NCBI GenBank assembly: GCA_900756545.1
Contig: CAAEKO010000031.1
Span: 4,414-68,413 of the forward strand
Direction of reading: 5' to 3'
Source: Clostridia bacterium
GTDB taxonomy: Bacteria > Bacillota > Clostridia > UBA1381
Length of the DNA: 64,000 bases
Shown here: positions 9,869-18,402 of the stretch, piece by piece
Layout of the letters: every line of letters starts with the position of its first letter
Position numbering within the stretch: the stretch's first letter is position 1
Translations under genes and position numbers: made by a program
Notes under the pieces: generated by a model
What the model was told of the DNA's origin: nothing
What the model saw: the letters and a program-made list of their open reading frames with translations, nothing else
Database searches by the model: none

Positions 9869-10936
9869 CTAAACATTCTGCATCGTTCCTATGTCAGCCA
9901 AAACCCCGCCGACATACGGCACTAATGCCAAAACCCCGATTATACAAAGTACTACTGTAATCAATGTAAACACTAGTACGATTTTTTTCTCTTTCCAGCC
10001 ACACATTTCAAAATGGTGATGAATCGGACTCATTTTAAATATCCGTTTTCCAGTCATCTTAAATGAAGCTACCTGTAAAATAACGGATAACGCTTCAAAC
10101 AAATAAACAAATCCGGCAATTACCAGGATCAGCGGCATCCCCAGGCCTACAGCCATTACGGAAATTGCTCCGCCTAAAAACAGAGAACCTGTATCGCCCA
10201 TGAACACCTTCGCCGGATATTTATTGAACAGCAAAAATCCTAAGCAGCCGCCTAAAACAGCCAGTCCGAACAGGAATGTGCTTTCATTCATGACCCATAC
10301 GCCCGCCAGAGCAAAGAATAACGCAACGACAATCGTAATGCTTGCCGCCAGCCCATCCAGTCCGTCAGTAAGATTCACCGCATTTACAGTACCTGTCACG
10401 ACGATTAAAACAAATGGAATATATAACCACCACGGCATGGATACCACCGCTGCACGAAATGGAATAACAATATTTGTTTCCAGACTGCCCGTCATATTCA
10501 GGACAACTACATAAACAACTGCCAGTGCCGCCTGCATCAGAAATTTTTGTGATGCGGTCAGACCCAGATTGCGTTTTTTTACCACCTTAATATAGTCATC
10601 AATAAAACCAATTGCCCCAAATCCAAGTGAAACCAGCAACATCATGAAAAGATGTACCTCATAGCGTATGGCCAACGCCACGATGATCGCTACTATCACG
10701 CCTGCAATAAACATAAGGCCGCCCATCGTAGGTGTACCTGATTTTTTTTGATGCCATTTTGGCCCATCCTCCAGAATCTGTTGGCCAAATTTCAGTTTAT
10801 GCAGCCATGGAATCAACACCGGCCCCAGTACAGCCGTTACTAAAAAAGCAATAACCAGGGGCATAAGCTTAATCCAGTTTTCCTGAATTACACCACCCAG
10901 TGCAGAAGCCATTTTTCCAAGTATTTCAGCATACAT
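9869..10936 (-). CDS. mraY: Phospho-N-acetylmuramoyl-pentapeptide transferase MraY
   Basis: Integral membrane enzyme (355 residues, about ten helices) that attaches phospho-MurNAc-pentapeptide to undecaprenyl phosphate to give lipid I. Family motifs are visible: KKSGTPTMGG near the N-terminus, FIDDYIKV, NAVNLTDGLDGLA, MGDTGSLFLGG and the HHHFE loop. The gene overlaps murF by 11 bp, so the two are translationally coupled. Confidence 0.96.
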   Translation of the reverse strand: MYAEILGKMASALGGVIQENWIKLMPLVIAFLVTAVLGPVLIPWLHKLKFGQQILEDGPKWHQKKSGTPTMGGLMFIAGVIVAIIVALAIRYEVHLFMMLLVSLGFGAIGFIDDYIKVVKKRNLGLTASQKFLMQAALAVVYVVVLNMTGSLETNIVIPFRAAVVSMPWWLYIPFVLIVVTGTVNAVNLTDGLDGLAASITIVVALFFALAGVWVMNESTFLFGLAVLGGCLGFLLFNKYPAKVFMGDTGSLFLGGAISVMAVGLGMPLILVIAGFVYLFEALSVILQVASFKMTGKRIFKMSPIHHHFEMCGWKEKKIVLVFTLITVVLCIIGVLALVPYVGGVLADIGTMQNV

Positions 10937-12314
10937 CCATCCGTGCCTCCTTATTCTTTATCCTGTCACAAATTTTCTCAAAGTGCATACCGCGGGAGGC
11001 TTTGACCAATACCATATCGCCATCCTGCAAATACGAATTGATCTGCTCGGCAAGCTCCTCAGTAGTTTTGAAACTGATTACATTCTCAAGTCCTGCATCT
11101 CTGGCGCCGATGGCGATATGCTCTGCACTCTCTCCTGCGGTAAACAGGATATCCGCCCCGCATTTCCACACCTCGCCTCCCAGCTCATAATGCGCTGTTT
11201 TCGCGAAACGTCCCATCTCAAGCATATCCCCTAAAACTGCGATTTTCCGGGTTGCCTTCGTAGAGGCCAGAACCTTTAGGGACGCCTTAATGGAGTCCGG
11301 CGAGGCATTATAGCAATCATTGATTATCGTAATATCCCCGGCCTTTTCAATCGCCATCCGCATACCAGTCAGGCTAAATTCCGCGATGCCCCGAATAATT
11401 TTTTCCATTGGGATATGAAAGTGCCGGCCTACACAAATCGCAGCCAATGCATTATAAATATTATGTATACCTGCTGTAGGGATATACACCGCATGCCCCA
11501 TACCATCCAGCTTTACTGTAAAGCGGGAACCGTCTATACCCAAGTTCTGGATGTTTTCAGCCCTGATATCACAATCCTTTTCATTAATTCCAAATGTAAC
11601 TACTTGAAATTTATTGGTTTCTTTTGCTTGCCGCAAAAATGGGTCATCACCGTTGACAATCAGCAGGTTTTCCGATCCAAAAAAATCGCAAATCTCCATT
11701 TTAGCCTGAAATATTCCCTCCTGGGAGCCAAGATTTTCAATGTGGGACATACCAATATTGGTAATTACCGCCACATCTGGTCTTGCAACCTCTACCAAAT
11801 CATGAATCTCACCCGGCGCCGACATTCCCATTTCCAAAACGGCCGTTTCATGCTCTGCCTCCAGGCCAAAAACAGTCAGCGGCAGCCCGATTTCATTATT
11901 AAAATTTCCCTGTGTTTTTAAGGTGCAAAAAGAGGTTGCCAAAACTGAAGCCAGCATATCCTTGGTTGTGGTTTTGCCGACACTGCCAGTAACGCCGACT
12001 GTGGGGACATTATGCAATTCCTTATACCGGCGCGCTATATCCGCAAGCGCCTTTTTGGTATCCTTTACCTGGATTATGGTCTTATCCTGCATTGGCGCTA
12101 TATCCCTTGCTGTCAGGCAAAACGATGCGCCATCCGCAAAAGCCTGCCCAATATAATTATGCCCGTCAAAGTTTTCACCCGCAATAGGGATAAACAACGC
12201 CCCATTCTCCACCTTACGCGAGTCTGTAGTAATCGAAGTGATCTGCGCGTCTTTTCCGCAGATCAGCCGGCCGTTTGCTGCATCCAGCACATCGGCAACG
12301 GTAATCTTTTGCAT
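10926..12314 (-). CDS. murF: UDP-MurNAc-tripeptide:D-Ala-D-Ala ligase MurF
   Basis: Cytoplasmic Mur ligase that adds D-alanyl-D-alanine to UDP-MurNAc-tripeptide. The ATP loop is GVTGSVGKTTTKD; the central motifs EMGMSAPGEI and INDCYNASPDS and the C-terminal GDMLELG-like GDMLEMG are present. The open frame extends upstream to 12374 inside murE, but the N-terminus MQKITVADVLDA fits the family best, so I chose the ATG at 12314. An earlier start would overlap the murE stop. Confidence 0.93.
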   Translation of the reverse strand: MQKITVADVLDAANGRLICGKDAQITSITTDSRKVENGALFIPIAGENFDGHNYIGQAFADGASFCLTARDIAPMQDKTIIQVKDTKKALADIARRYKELHNVPTVGVTGSVGKTTTKDMLASVLATSFCTLKTQGNFNNEIGLPLTVFGLEAEHETAVLEMGMSAPGEIHDLVEVARPDVAVITNIGMSHIENLGSQEGIFQAKMEICDFFGSENLLIVNGDDPFLRQAKETNKFQVVTFGINEKDCDIRAENIQNLGIDGSRFTVKLDGMGHAVYIPTAGIHNIYNALAAICVGRHFHIPMEKIIRGIAEFSLTGMRMAIEKAGDITIINDCYNASPDSIKASLKVLASTKATRKIAVLGDMLEMGRFAKTAHYELGGEVWKCGADILFTAGESAEHIAIGARDAGLENVISFKTTEELAEQINSYLQDGDMVLVKASRGMHFEKICDRIKNKEARMDVC

Positions 12315-12363
12315 ACCCTTTAACATCCTTTCAAACATAGTATAGAGGACATTTGCACACCCT

Positions 12364-13788
12364 CTATTTCCCATCCTTTAAAATATTATGTACGATCACC
12401 CGCTCATCAAAGTCAATCTTTTCTTTACCGATGATCTGATAAGTTTCCTGTCCTTTTCCCGCTAAAACCACCACATCGTCCTTGCGTGCCAAAAAAAGCG
12501 CTTCCCGAATTGCCTCGCGGCGATCGGGAACTACAATATAGTTTTCCATTCCCGCCATACCCGCCAAAATATCCTGTATAATCGCCAAAGGATTTTCCGT
12601 TCGGGGATTATCTGACGTCACAATAGCAAGGTCAGCCAGTGTACCGGCAATTTTCCCCATTTTGGGGCGCTTGGTTGTATCTCTGTCACCACCGCAGCCA
12701 AACAACACAATGACCCGCCCTCTGGCAAAGCCCCGTACTGTATGCAGGATTTTTTCTAACCCGTCCGGTGAATGTGCGTAATCTATAATCACAGTGTAAT
12801 CCGTATCTGTCGGCACAACCTCTACCCGCCCGCATACGCCTTTTGCATTTGCTAAACCTTCCTGTATCACCTCTGCCGGCAATTCCAGCGCCGCACAGGC
12901 GCCAATGGCGGACAGCCCGTTATATACACTGAATTTTCCCGGAATAGCAAGCTTAACTGGATAAATCATTCCGCGTTCTGCCGCGTCAAACTGTATGCCG
13001 CCGGCAGATAACCGAATGTTGCCCGCCATAACATCAGCATCATGCAGGCCTGTTGTCAGCACAGGACAGGGTAGGTCTGCGGCAATTTTACGTCCTCCAG
13101 CATCATCAATATTAATAATTCCAATATCCGCAATATCAAACAGCTTTTTCTTTGCCGCTAAATATCTGTCCATGGTTTTGTGAAAATCAAGATGATCTTG
13201 GGTCAGATTTGTAAACACGCCTATTTTATACCGGCATCCATATACCCGTTCAAGCTCCAGCGCATGGGAGGAAACCTCCATCACCGCATACTCCACACCA
13301 CGGCAGACAAATTCCGCGAAAATCTGATTCAGTTCAATAGCATCCGGCGTTGTTGGCGTGGTGCTCGTAATCGGTAATTTTTCTCCGCAGGCAGTGATTT
13401 CATTGGTTCCAATCAAACCTGTTTTGTATCCGCCTGCATTTAAAATGCTTTGGATCAGATAAGTAACCGTGGTCTTTCCATTTGTTCCCGTTACGCCAAT
13501 CAATTTAAGCTTATCTGCCGGATGTCCATAAAATTTTGCCGCCAGGCATGCCAAATCCTGTCTTGGATTTACTGTATGGATATAGGGGACAGACAATTCA
13601 GGCATTTCTTTGGCAACAATCACCACCGCGCCGTTTTCCACCGCCATTTCGATATACCTACCGCCATCATCCTCCGCTCCCTGAATTGCAACAAATACAT
13701 TCCCTGGCTTGATTTTTCGGGAATCACAGGCGATCCCTGTAATATCCACATCCGGAAAGCCCTTCGGATATGTTTCTCCAAATAACAC
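12364..13788 (-). CDS. murE: UDP-MurNAc-L-Ala-D-Glu:meso-DAP ligase MurE
   Basis: Adds the third stem-peptide residue. GVTGTNGKTTVTY is the ATP loop; TTPTTPDA and the DNPRTENP motif are present, and DNPR is the signature of enzymes using meso-diaminopimelate rather than lysine. The frame starts with GTG at 13788, giving 474 residues. Upstream in-frame codons read GKKLILILAH with no ATG, GTG or TTG and look like the usual MurE N-terminus, so translation may begin at CTG or ATT near 13805-13811, downstream of GGAAAG. The start is therefore uncertain. Confidence 0.93.
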   Translation of the reverse strand: MLFGETYPKGFPDVDITGIACDSRKIKPGNVFVAIQGAEDDGGRYIEMAVENGAVVIVAKEMPELSVPYIHTVNPRQDLACLAAKFYGHPADKLKLIGVTGTNGKTTVTYLIQSILNAGGYKTGLIGTNEITACGEKLPITSTTPTTPDAIELNQIFAEFVCRGVEYAVMEVSSHALELERVYGCRYKIGVFTNLTQDHLDFHKTMDRYLAAKKKLFDIADIGIINIDDAGGRKIAADLPCPVLTTGLHDADVMAGNIRLSAGGIQFDAAERGMIYPVKLAIPGKFSVYNGLSAIGACAALELPAEVIQEGLANAKGVCGRVEVVPTDTDYTVIIDYAHSPDGLEKILHTVRGFARGRVIVLFGCGGDRDTTKRPKMGKIAGTLADLAIVTSDNPRTENPLAIIQDILAGMAGMENYIVVPDRREAIREALFLARKDDVVVLAGKGQETYQIIGKEKIDFDERVIVHNILKDGK

Positions 13789-13863
13789 ATGTGCTAAAAT
13801 AAGAATCAGCTTCTTTCCAAAACATTCAGATTTTCTGTCTTTCGTGTTTTGGACTGCTTTTCC

Positions 13864-16104
13864 TTAGTCTGCCGCCGCGTGCCGGAATTCTACACTGATA
13901 ACGGTTGCCGGCGGTACCTTAGCGCCCGGCTCCTTGCTTTGCTTAACAGCATACGCGCCGCTGGCCGAGTTTTGCCCGGCGCCGACTGCCTCAAAATTCA
14001 GCCCGTATTCCTCTAAGGTCCGCCGTGCCTCTGCAACAGATTTTCCCGTCACATCCGGCACAGTGGCGTATTTTTCCTCGTCAATTTCCTCTGTATAAAT
14101 AATTACTGTAGATTGCTCAGTCACGCTGACGCCTGGCTTGGGCAGCTGATCTACAACAGTTTCACCATCGCCAACTACCTTAGTCTTAAATCCATTATTC
14201 TGAATCGTTTTTTTCGCCTCGTCAACGCTCATTTGCCGCAGCTCCGGCACAGCGATGGAAACGGCTGCCGCCTCCTCTTCCGTATACTGCCGCTCAACGC
14301 CTAGATACTCTAATGTTTCCTCAATCACTGCGCCGACTACCGGCGCAGCAATCGTACCGCCGTAGCGGACGGCAACCTGCGGTTCATCCATCATAATCAG
14401 GCAAACAATTTGTGGATCATCCGCCGGCGCAAAGCCCACAAAAGAAGCAATACGTTTATTGTTGTTACGGCCTTTTTCCGAAGTTCCTGTCTTTCCGCCA
14501 ATCCGGTAACCCTTGATATACGCGTTTTTACCCGAACCAGTGGGGCTGGCTACAACAGATTCAAGAACTTCCCGCATTTTTTTCGACGTTTCTTCTGAGA
14601 TAACCTTATTCACGATTTCCGGCTGATAGCTCTTCACGATACCAGACTCATTCCGAATCTCCTTGATAATATGGGGCTTCATCAGGTTTCCCCCGTTGAT
14701 AACCGATGAAATTGCGGTAATCAGTTGAATCGGCGTTACACTGAAGCCCTGTCCAAAGGAACTTGTCGCCAGGTCGACCTCGCTGAGTTTGTTTTTGTAA
14801 TAAATACTGTTGGATTCCCCAATCATTTCAATACCGGTTTTTTCTGTTAGGCCAAATGCCTTGAAATATTCCGCAAACTTTTCAGGCCCAACCCGTTTAC
14901 CTAGCTCCATAAACGCCGGATTGCAGGAATTTTGTACGGCCTGCTGGAAGTTCTGTGAGCCATGCCCCTTTGTATTGCTGCATCGGATTTTTCGATCCGC
15001 TACGATCCGGAAGCCCGGGCACGCAAAGGTGGAAGTGTCGTCTACGACATTTTCCTCCAGCGCCATAGCCGCCGTCATGATCTTAAAGGTAGAGCCTGGT
15101 TCATATGTATCGGTAATCGCCTTATTGCGCCACATTTTATTGCGGATTGCGGCGATAGCCTTAGACTGCAGATCCTCATCGTCCGACTCATAGTTTTTCA
15201 TGACGTCATCCTGGTCAAGATCGATAGCATGCTCCACAAACTGTGTAATATCATAGGGGTTGTTCACATCAAAATCTGGTTTAGTCGCCATAGCAAGGAC
15301 ATCACCTGTTTTGGGGTTCATAATGATTCCCGCCGCCCCCTCTTTCAGCTTATTTTCCGCCACAGCTGTTTCCAGCCGCTTTTCCAGAAAATGCTGAATG
15401 GTCTCGTCAATTGTCAGTACAATATTTGCGCCCTTTTGTGCGTCCTTCTGCTCCTCGTACTGTAAATCCATATCCGTCCCATTTGCGCTTTTCGCGCTCA
15501 GCACACTGCCCGCCCGGCCTGTCAGTTCATCGTCAAAAGTCATTTCAATCCCTTGCAGACCATTGTTGTCATAGCCGGTAAAACCAATGATGTGGGGCGC
15601 TATACTGTATTTATAATACCGTTTGGAGTCCTGCTCGAAATAAATTCCGGAAAACAGCTTTGCCATTTCCTTGTCTTTAGAGCTATCCTTCAAATCCTTA
15701 ATCGCCTGGGTTTCCTCCACAGTAATCCGCTTTTTGATGACCTGATAGCGGTTTGTTTTGGTCAGCAGCTTATAGATGCTTTCATAATCCATGGACAAGA
15801 TACTGGAAAGCTTAGTTGCCACTGTTTCCGCCGCCTTATCCTTGGCAATCTGCTGGGGATTGCAAACCACTGTATCTACTGATGCACTCTCCGCAATTGG
15901 TTTATTGTTCCGGTCATACACTGTTCCGCGGCTGGCTACCACCACAGTAGCGTTAGTCTGCTGTTCCGCTGCTCGTGCCTTCATTTCCTCTCCCCGCACG
16001 ATCTGCCAGTACGCTACACGAAATACCAGCAAAGCCAGTAAGGCTATTAAAATGATAAACAAAATCACTGCGCGCTTGCGCATTTTTCCCAAAGTTATCG
16101 CCAT
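13864..16104 (-). CDS. spoVD: Class B penicillin-binding protein with two PASTA domains (SpoVD/PBP2 type)
   Basis: Transpeptidase partner of the SEDS polymerase, 746 residues, anchored by one N-terminal helix (about 12-34) with the catalytic part outside. The active-site set is PGSTFK (SxxK), SCN (SxN) and GGKTGTSEK (KTG). Two PASTA domains follow near the C-terminus, beginning at VPELRQMSVDEA and VPDVTGKSVAEA. PASTA domains at the C-end are typical of SpoVD and of the division PBPs of Firmicutes. The ATG at 16104 is chosen because AAAGGA lies 9 nt before it; the ATG at 16113 is too close. Confidence 0.93.
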   Translation of the reverse strand: MAITLGKMRKRAVILFIILIALLALLVFRVAYWQIVRGEEMKARAAEQQTNATVVVASRGTVYDRNNKPIAESASVDTVVCNPQQIAKDKAAETVATKLSSILSMDYESIYKLLTKTNRYQVIKKRITVEETQAIKDLKDSSKDKEMAKLFSGIYFEQDSKRYYKYSIAPHIIGFTGYDNNGLQGIEMTFDDELTGRAGSVLSAKSANGTDMDLQYEEQKDAQKGANIVLTIDETIQHFLEKRLETAVAENKLKEGAAGIIMNPKTGDVLAMATKPDFDVNNPYDITQFVEHAIDLDQDDVMKNYESDDEDLQSKAIAAIRNKMWRNKAITDTYEPGSTFKIMTAAMALEENVVDDTSTFACPGFRIVADRKIRCSNTKGHGSQNFQQAVQNSCNPAFMELGKRVGPEKFAEYFKAFGLTEKTGIEMIGESNSIYYKNKLSEVDLATSSFGQGFSVTPIQLITAISSVINGGNLMKPHIIKEIRNESGIVKSYQPEIVNKVISEETSKKMREVLESVVASPTGSGKNAYIKGYRIGGKTGTSEKGRNNNKRIASFVGFAPADDPQIVCLIMMDEPQVAVRYGGTIAAPVVGAVIEETLEYLGVERQYTEEEAAAVSIAVPELRQMSVDEAKKTIQNNGFKTKVVGDGETVVDQLPKPGVSVTEQSTVIIYTEEIDEEKYATVPDVTGKSVAEARRTLEEYGLNFEAVGAGQNSASGAYAVKQSKEPGAKVPPATVISVEFRHAAAD

Positions 16105-16193
16105 TAACCTCATTCCTTTTCAGTTGTCGCCGGTATACTGAAAACGCAAGCAAAAAATTTTGCTTGCGCAAGGTAACCGTTTCATATTCTATT

Positions 16194-16688
16194 TTATTTC
16201 CAGTTTAGCTTAAATATGCCTAATAAGTTCCTTTTCAAGCTGTCCGCAGTATTGGTTACGCGGCTTTTTATACCTTCTACATCGTTTGCCGTCACTTCTG
16301 TCACATCATCCTGTTTGATATTCACGTATACAGTCTGATATTTTTCCGGTCTCTGCATTTTCAGCTTTGCAGTCGCCATCTTTTCTATCGTGGTCAGATC
16401 CACGCTTTGTTCCAGCTCAAATACCTTTTGGCTTGTGTAAGATTCTAATGTAGACAATTGCTTTTCCAAAGATTTGATCTCCTGTTCTGTTTCAAAAACC
16501 ATAACATGCTTTGAGATCATAAAATAGGCGGAAACGGAGAGCAGCAATATCATAAAAATCAAGCGGAGATTCAATTTCGCTCTTTTCACTGCCGTTTTCT
16601 TCTTGGCAGTCTGCTTTTTTACGGGCTTTGCTTTCGTTTCAAGATAATCATCTTTTTCAAGCTTATACGCTAAGTTGCCGTACCCCAA
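16194..16688 (-). CDS. ftsL: Cell division protein FtsL
   Basis: A 164-residue bitopic protein: a Lys-rich cytoplasmic tail (18-40), one membrane helix (about 42-62), then a heptad-rich extracellular coiled coil (66-100) and a low-complexity tail. This layout and the position between rsmH and the PBP gene identify FtsL, which bridges FtsW, the PBP and DivIC at the septum. Sequence conservation in this family is low, so the call depends on layout and context. Confidence 0.85.
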   Translation of the reverse strand: MGYGNLAYKLEKDDYLETKAKPVKKQTAKKKTAVKRAKLNLRLIFMILLLSVSAYFMISKHVMVFETEQEIKSLEKQLSTLESYTSQKVFELEQSVDLTTIEKMATAKLKMQRPEKYQTVYVNIKQDDVTEVTANDVEGIKSRVTNTADSLKRNLLGIFKLNWK

Positions 16689-16705
16689 TTTCTACACCCT
16701 TTCCT

Positions 16706-17638
16706 TTAAATTTTTTCCACCACGCGCAGTTTCGCACTTTTTGATCTTATGTTTTCCCGCAGTTCCTCCGCAGACGGAAGAATCGGCTTTTTATTTACCA
16801 GCCTTATCTGCGGTTTCTTTCCACACACACACACCGGAAAATCCTTTGGACATGTACACCCTGCCGCCAACTCCGCAAAGACCCGCTTCACGATCCTGTC
16901 CTCCAGGGAATGAAATGTGATCGCCGCCAGTCGGCCGCCCGGCTTTAAGACATCCACAAAATCCAATAATGCCTGTTTTAAAATTTCCAGTTCGCCATTC
17001 ACCTCTATACGGATAGCCTGAAATACCCGTTTTGCCGGATGAGAGCTGTCTTTGCGCGCCGCCTTGGGAATCGCTGACCGGATTACATCAACAAGCTCCC
17101 CTGTTGTTTCCAGCGGTTTTTCCTGCCTGCGCTCGGTGATAAACTCCGCAATACGTTTTGACCAGTTCTCCTCTCCGTATTCATAAAAAATACGGGTCAG
17201 TTCTTCTTTCGTATATCCATTCACAATGTCATATGCACTCCTGGGGTTATCCTGGTTCATACGCATGTCCAGTTGTGCATCATGCATATAACTGAATCCA
17301 CGTCCGGCATTGTCCAATTGATAGGAGGAAACTCCCAGATCCAGCACCGCGCCGTCGATGGCGTTTATTTCCAGCCCCGCCAGTATTGCTTTAATCTGAC
17401 TGAAATTCCTGTTTATAAAGGTAGCTTGTCCCAAAAAAGATTCCAGCCTCTTTTTCGCGGCAACGATGGCTTCTTTATCCTGATCTATACCGACCAAACG
17501 AATGTCTTCGCCCCGCTCCAGGATGCCATAGGCATGTCCGCCGCCGCCCAGCGTACCATCTACATAGATCCCGCCGGACTTAATATCCAGATTCTCCATG
17601 GTTTCCCGGAATAATACTGATATATGCTTAAACTCCAT
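16706..17638 (-). CDS. rsmH: 16S rRNA (cytosine1402-N4)-methyltransferase RsmH
   Basis: SAM-dependent enzyme (310 residues) that methylates N4 of C1402 in the ribosomal P site. The N-terminus EFKHISVLFRETMENL, the SAM loop DGTLGGGGHA, DLGVSSYQLD and the C-terminal ITFHSLEDRIVKR are classic. A Cys-rich insert (CTCPKDFPVCVC) occurs near the end, as often in this family. The ATG at 17638 follows AAGGTGGG; a longer frame to 17683 overlaps mraZ and adds nothing conserved. Confidence 0.96.
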   Translation of the reverse strand: MEFKHISVLFRETMENLDIKSGGIYVDGTLGGGGHAYGILERGEDIRLVGIDQDKEAIVAAKKRLESFLGQATFINRNFSQIKAILAGLEINAIDGAVLDLGVSSYQLDNAGRGFSYMHDAQLDMRMNQDNPRSAYDIVNGYTKEELTRIFYEYGEENWSKRIAEFITERRQEKPLETTGELVDVIRSAIPKAARKDSSHPAKRVFQAIRIEVNGELEILKQALLDFVDVLKPGGRLAAITFHSLEDRIVKRVFAELAAGCTCPKDFPVCVCGKKPQIRLVNKKPILPSAEELRENIRSKSAKLRVVEKI

Positions 17639-17648
17639 GAAACCCACC

Positions 17649-18092
17649 TTAAATATTGATATTGTATTGCTTGATTCCCTCAATCACAATATCATCATCT
17701 ATATTGGCATTGACACGGGCCCAAGCCTCAGCATCCCAAATCTCAAGCTTTGTATTCGCGCCGACCAGCACAATATCCTTGCTGATACCCGCATAGTCTG
17801 ACAACGGCTTGGAAAGGCTGACCCGGCCCTGCTTATCCAGATCACAGTCAATCGCATTCCCGAATATCTTACGCTGTAGATTGCCTACGTTTGTGTCCGT
17901 GCCGGTAGGCAGACTGCTGAACTTTTGTGCAATAATTTCCCATTCTTCTTCTGTATAAAGGTTCAGGCACTTTTCGACCGGAGCTTTGGTGATATAGATG
18001 GTACCGGACAGCTTCTCCCTGATTTTCGCCGGCAGGATAAACCTGTTTCGATCGTCCATTTGCCGTTCGTATTCACCGACAAAACACACCAT
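17649..18092 (-). CDS. mraZ: Transcriptional regulator MraZ
   Basis: First gene of the dcw operon, 147 residues with two AbrB-like half domains: GEYERQMDDRNRFILPAKIR near the N-terminus and DKQGRVSLSKPLSDYAGI in the second half. MraZ forms a ring that binds tandem TGGGN repeats in its own promoter; such repeats are visible just upstream. The ATG at 18092 has AAAGGA upstream; the in-frame GTG nine bases earlier is too close to it. Confidence 0.94.
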   Translation of the reverse strand: MVCFVGEYERQMDDRNRFILPAKIREKLSGTIYITKAPVEKCLNLYTEEEWEIIAQKFSSLPTGTDTNVGNLQRKIFGNAIDCDLDKQGRVSLSKPLSDYAGISKDIVLVGANTKLEIWDAEAWARVNANIDDDIVIEGIKQYNINI

Positions 18093-18142
18093 GGAAAACA
18101 CCGTCCTTTCCTCTCAAAATATGGGGAAATCATTGGGATCAA

Positions 18143-18188
18143 CCATTTTTCCTCCAATTTCATCCCATTTGCTCCAATACACTCCCAT
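18143..18188 (-). promoter_or_regulatory. MraZ-type operator repeats in the dcw promoter
   Basis: Read on the minus strand just after the -10 box: TGGGA, TGGAG, TGGGA, TGGAG and TGG occur at 9-11 bp spacing. This matches the known mode of MraZ binding to tandem TGGGN boxes, so MraZ autoregulation is likely. Confidence 0.7.
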
Positions 18189-18215
18189 TATACACCAACC
18201 CCTCCCTTTGTGCAA
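18187..18215 (-). promoter_or_regulatory. Sigma-A promoter of the dcw operon
   Basis: On the minus strand TTGCAC (18215-18210), a 17-nt spacer and a perfect TATAAT (18192-18187). No other strong promoter is seen inside the mraZ-murG run, which suggests one long transcript. Confidence 0.85.
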
Positions 18216-18338
18216 GGTTTTTTATTAATTTTTTTAAAAAAATTTTTTATTTATATTACAAATTTTACCGTTATATGTTAGAATTGTGTAGAAAAATCAA
18301 AATCCGTAAAATTTTATACAATTTATAGTGGTTTCTGC

Positions 18339-18367
18339 TTGTATAATAAAAGAAAATACGGTATAAT
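18339..18367 (+). promoter_or_regulatory. Promoter of tex-lgt
   Basis: TTGTAT, a 17-nt spacer and TATAAT, 36 nt before the tex start. The region 18216-18338 between the divergent promoters is very AT-rich and holds no gene. Confidence 0.75.
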
Positions 18368-18402
18368 GATTAATATATCATTAGGAAGAAAGAGGAAACA
18401 AC

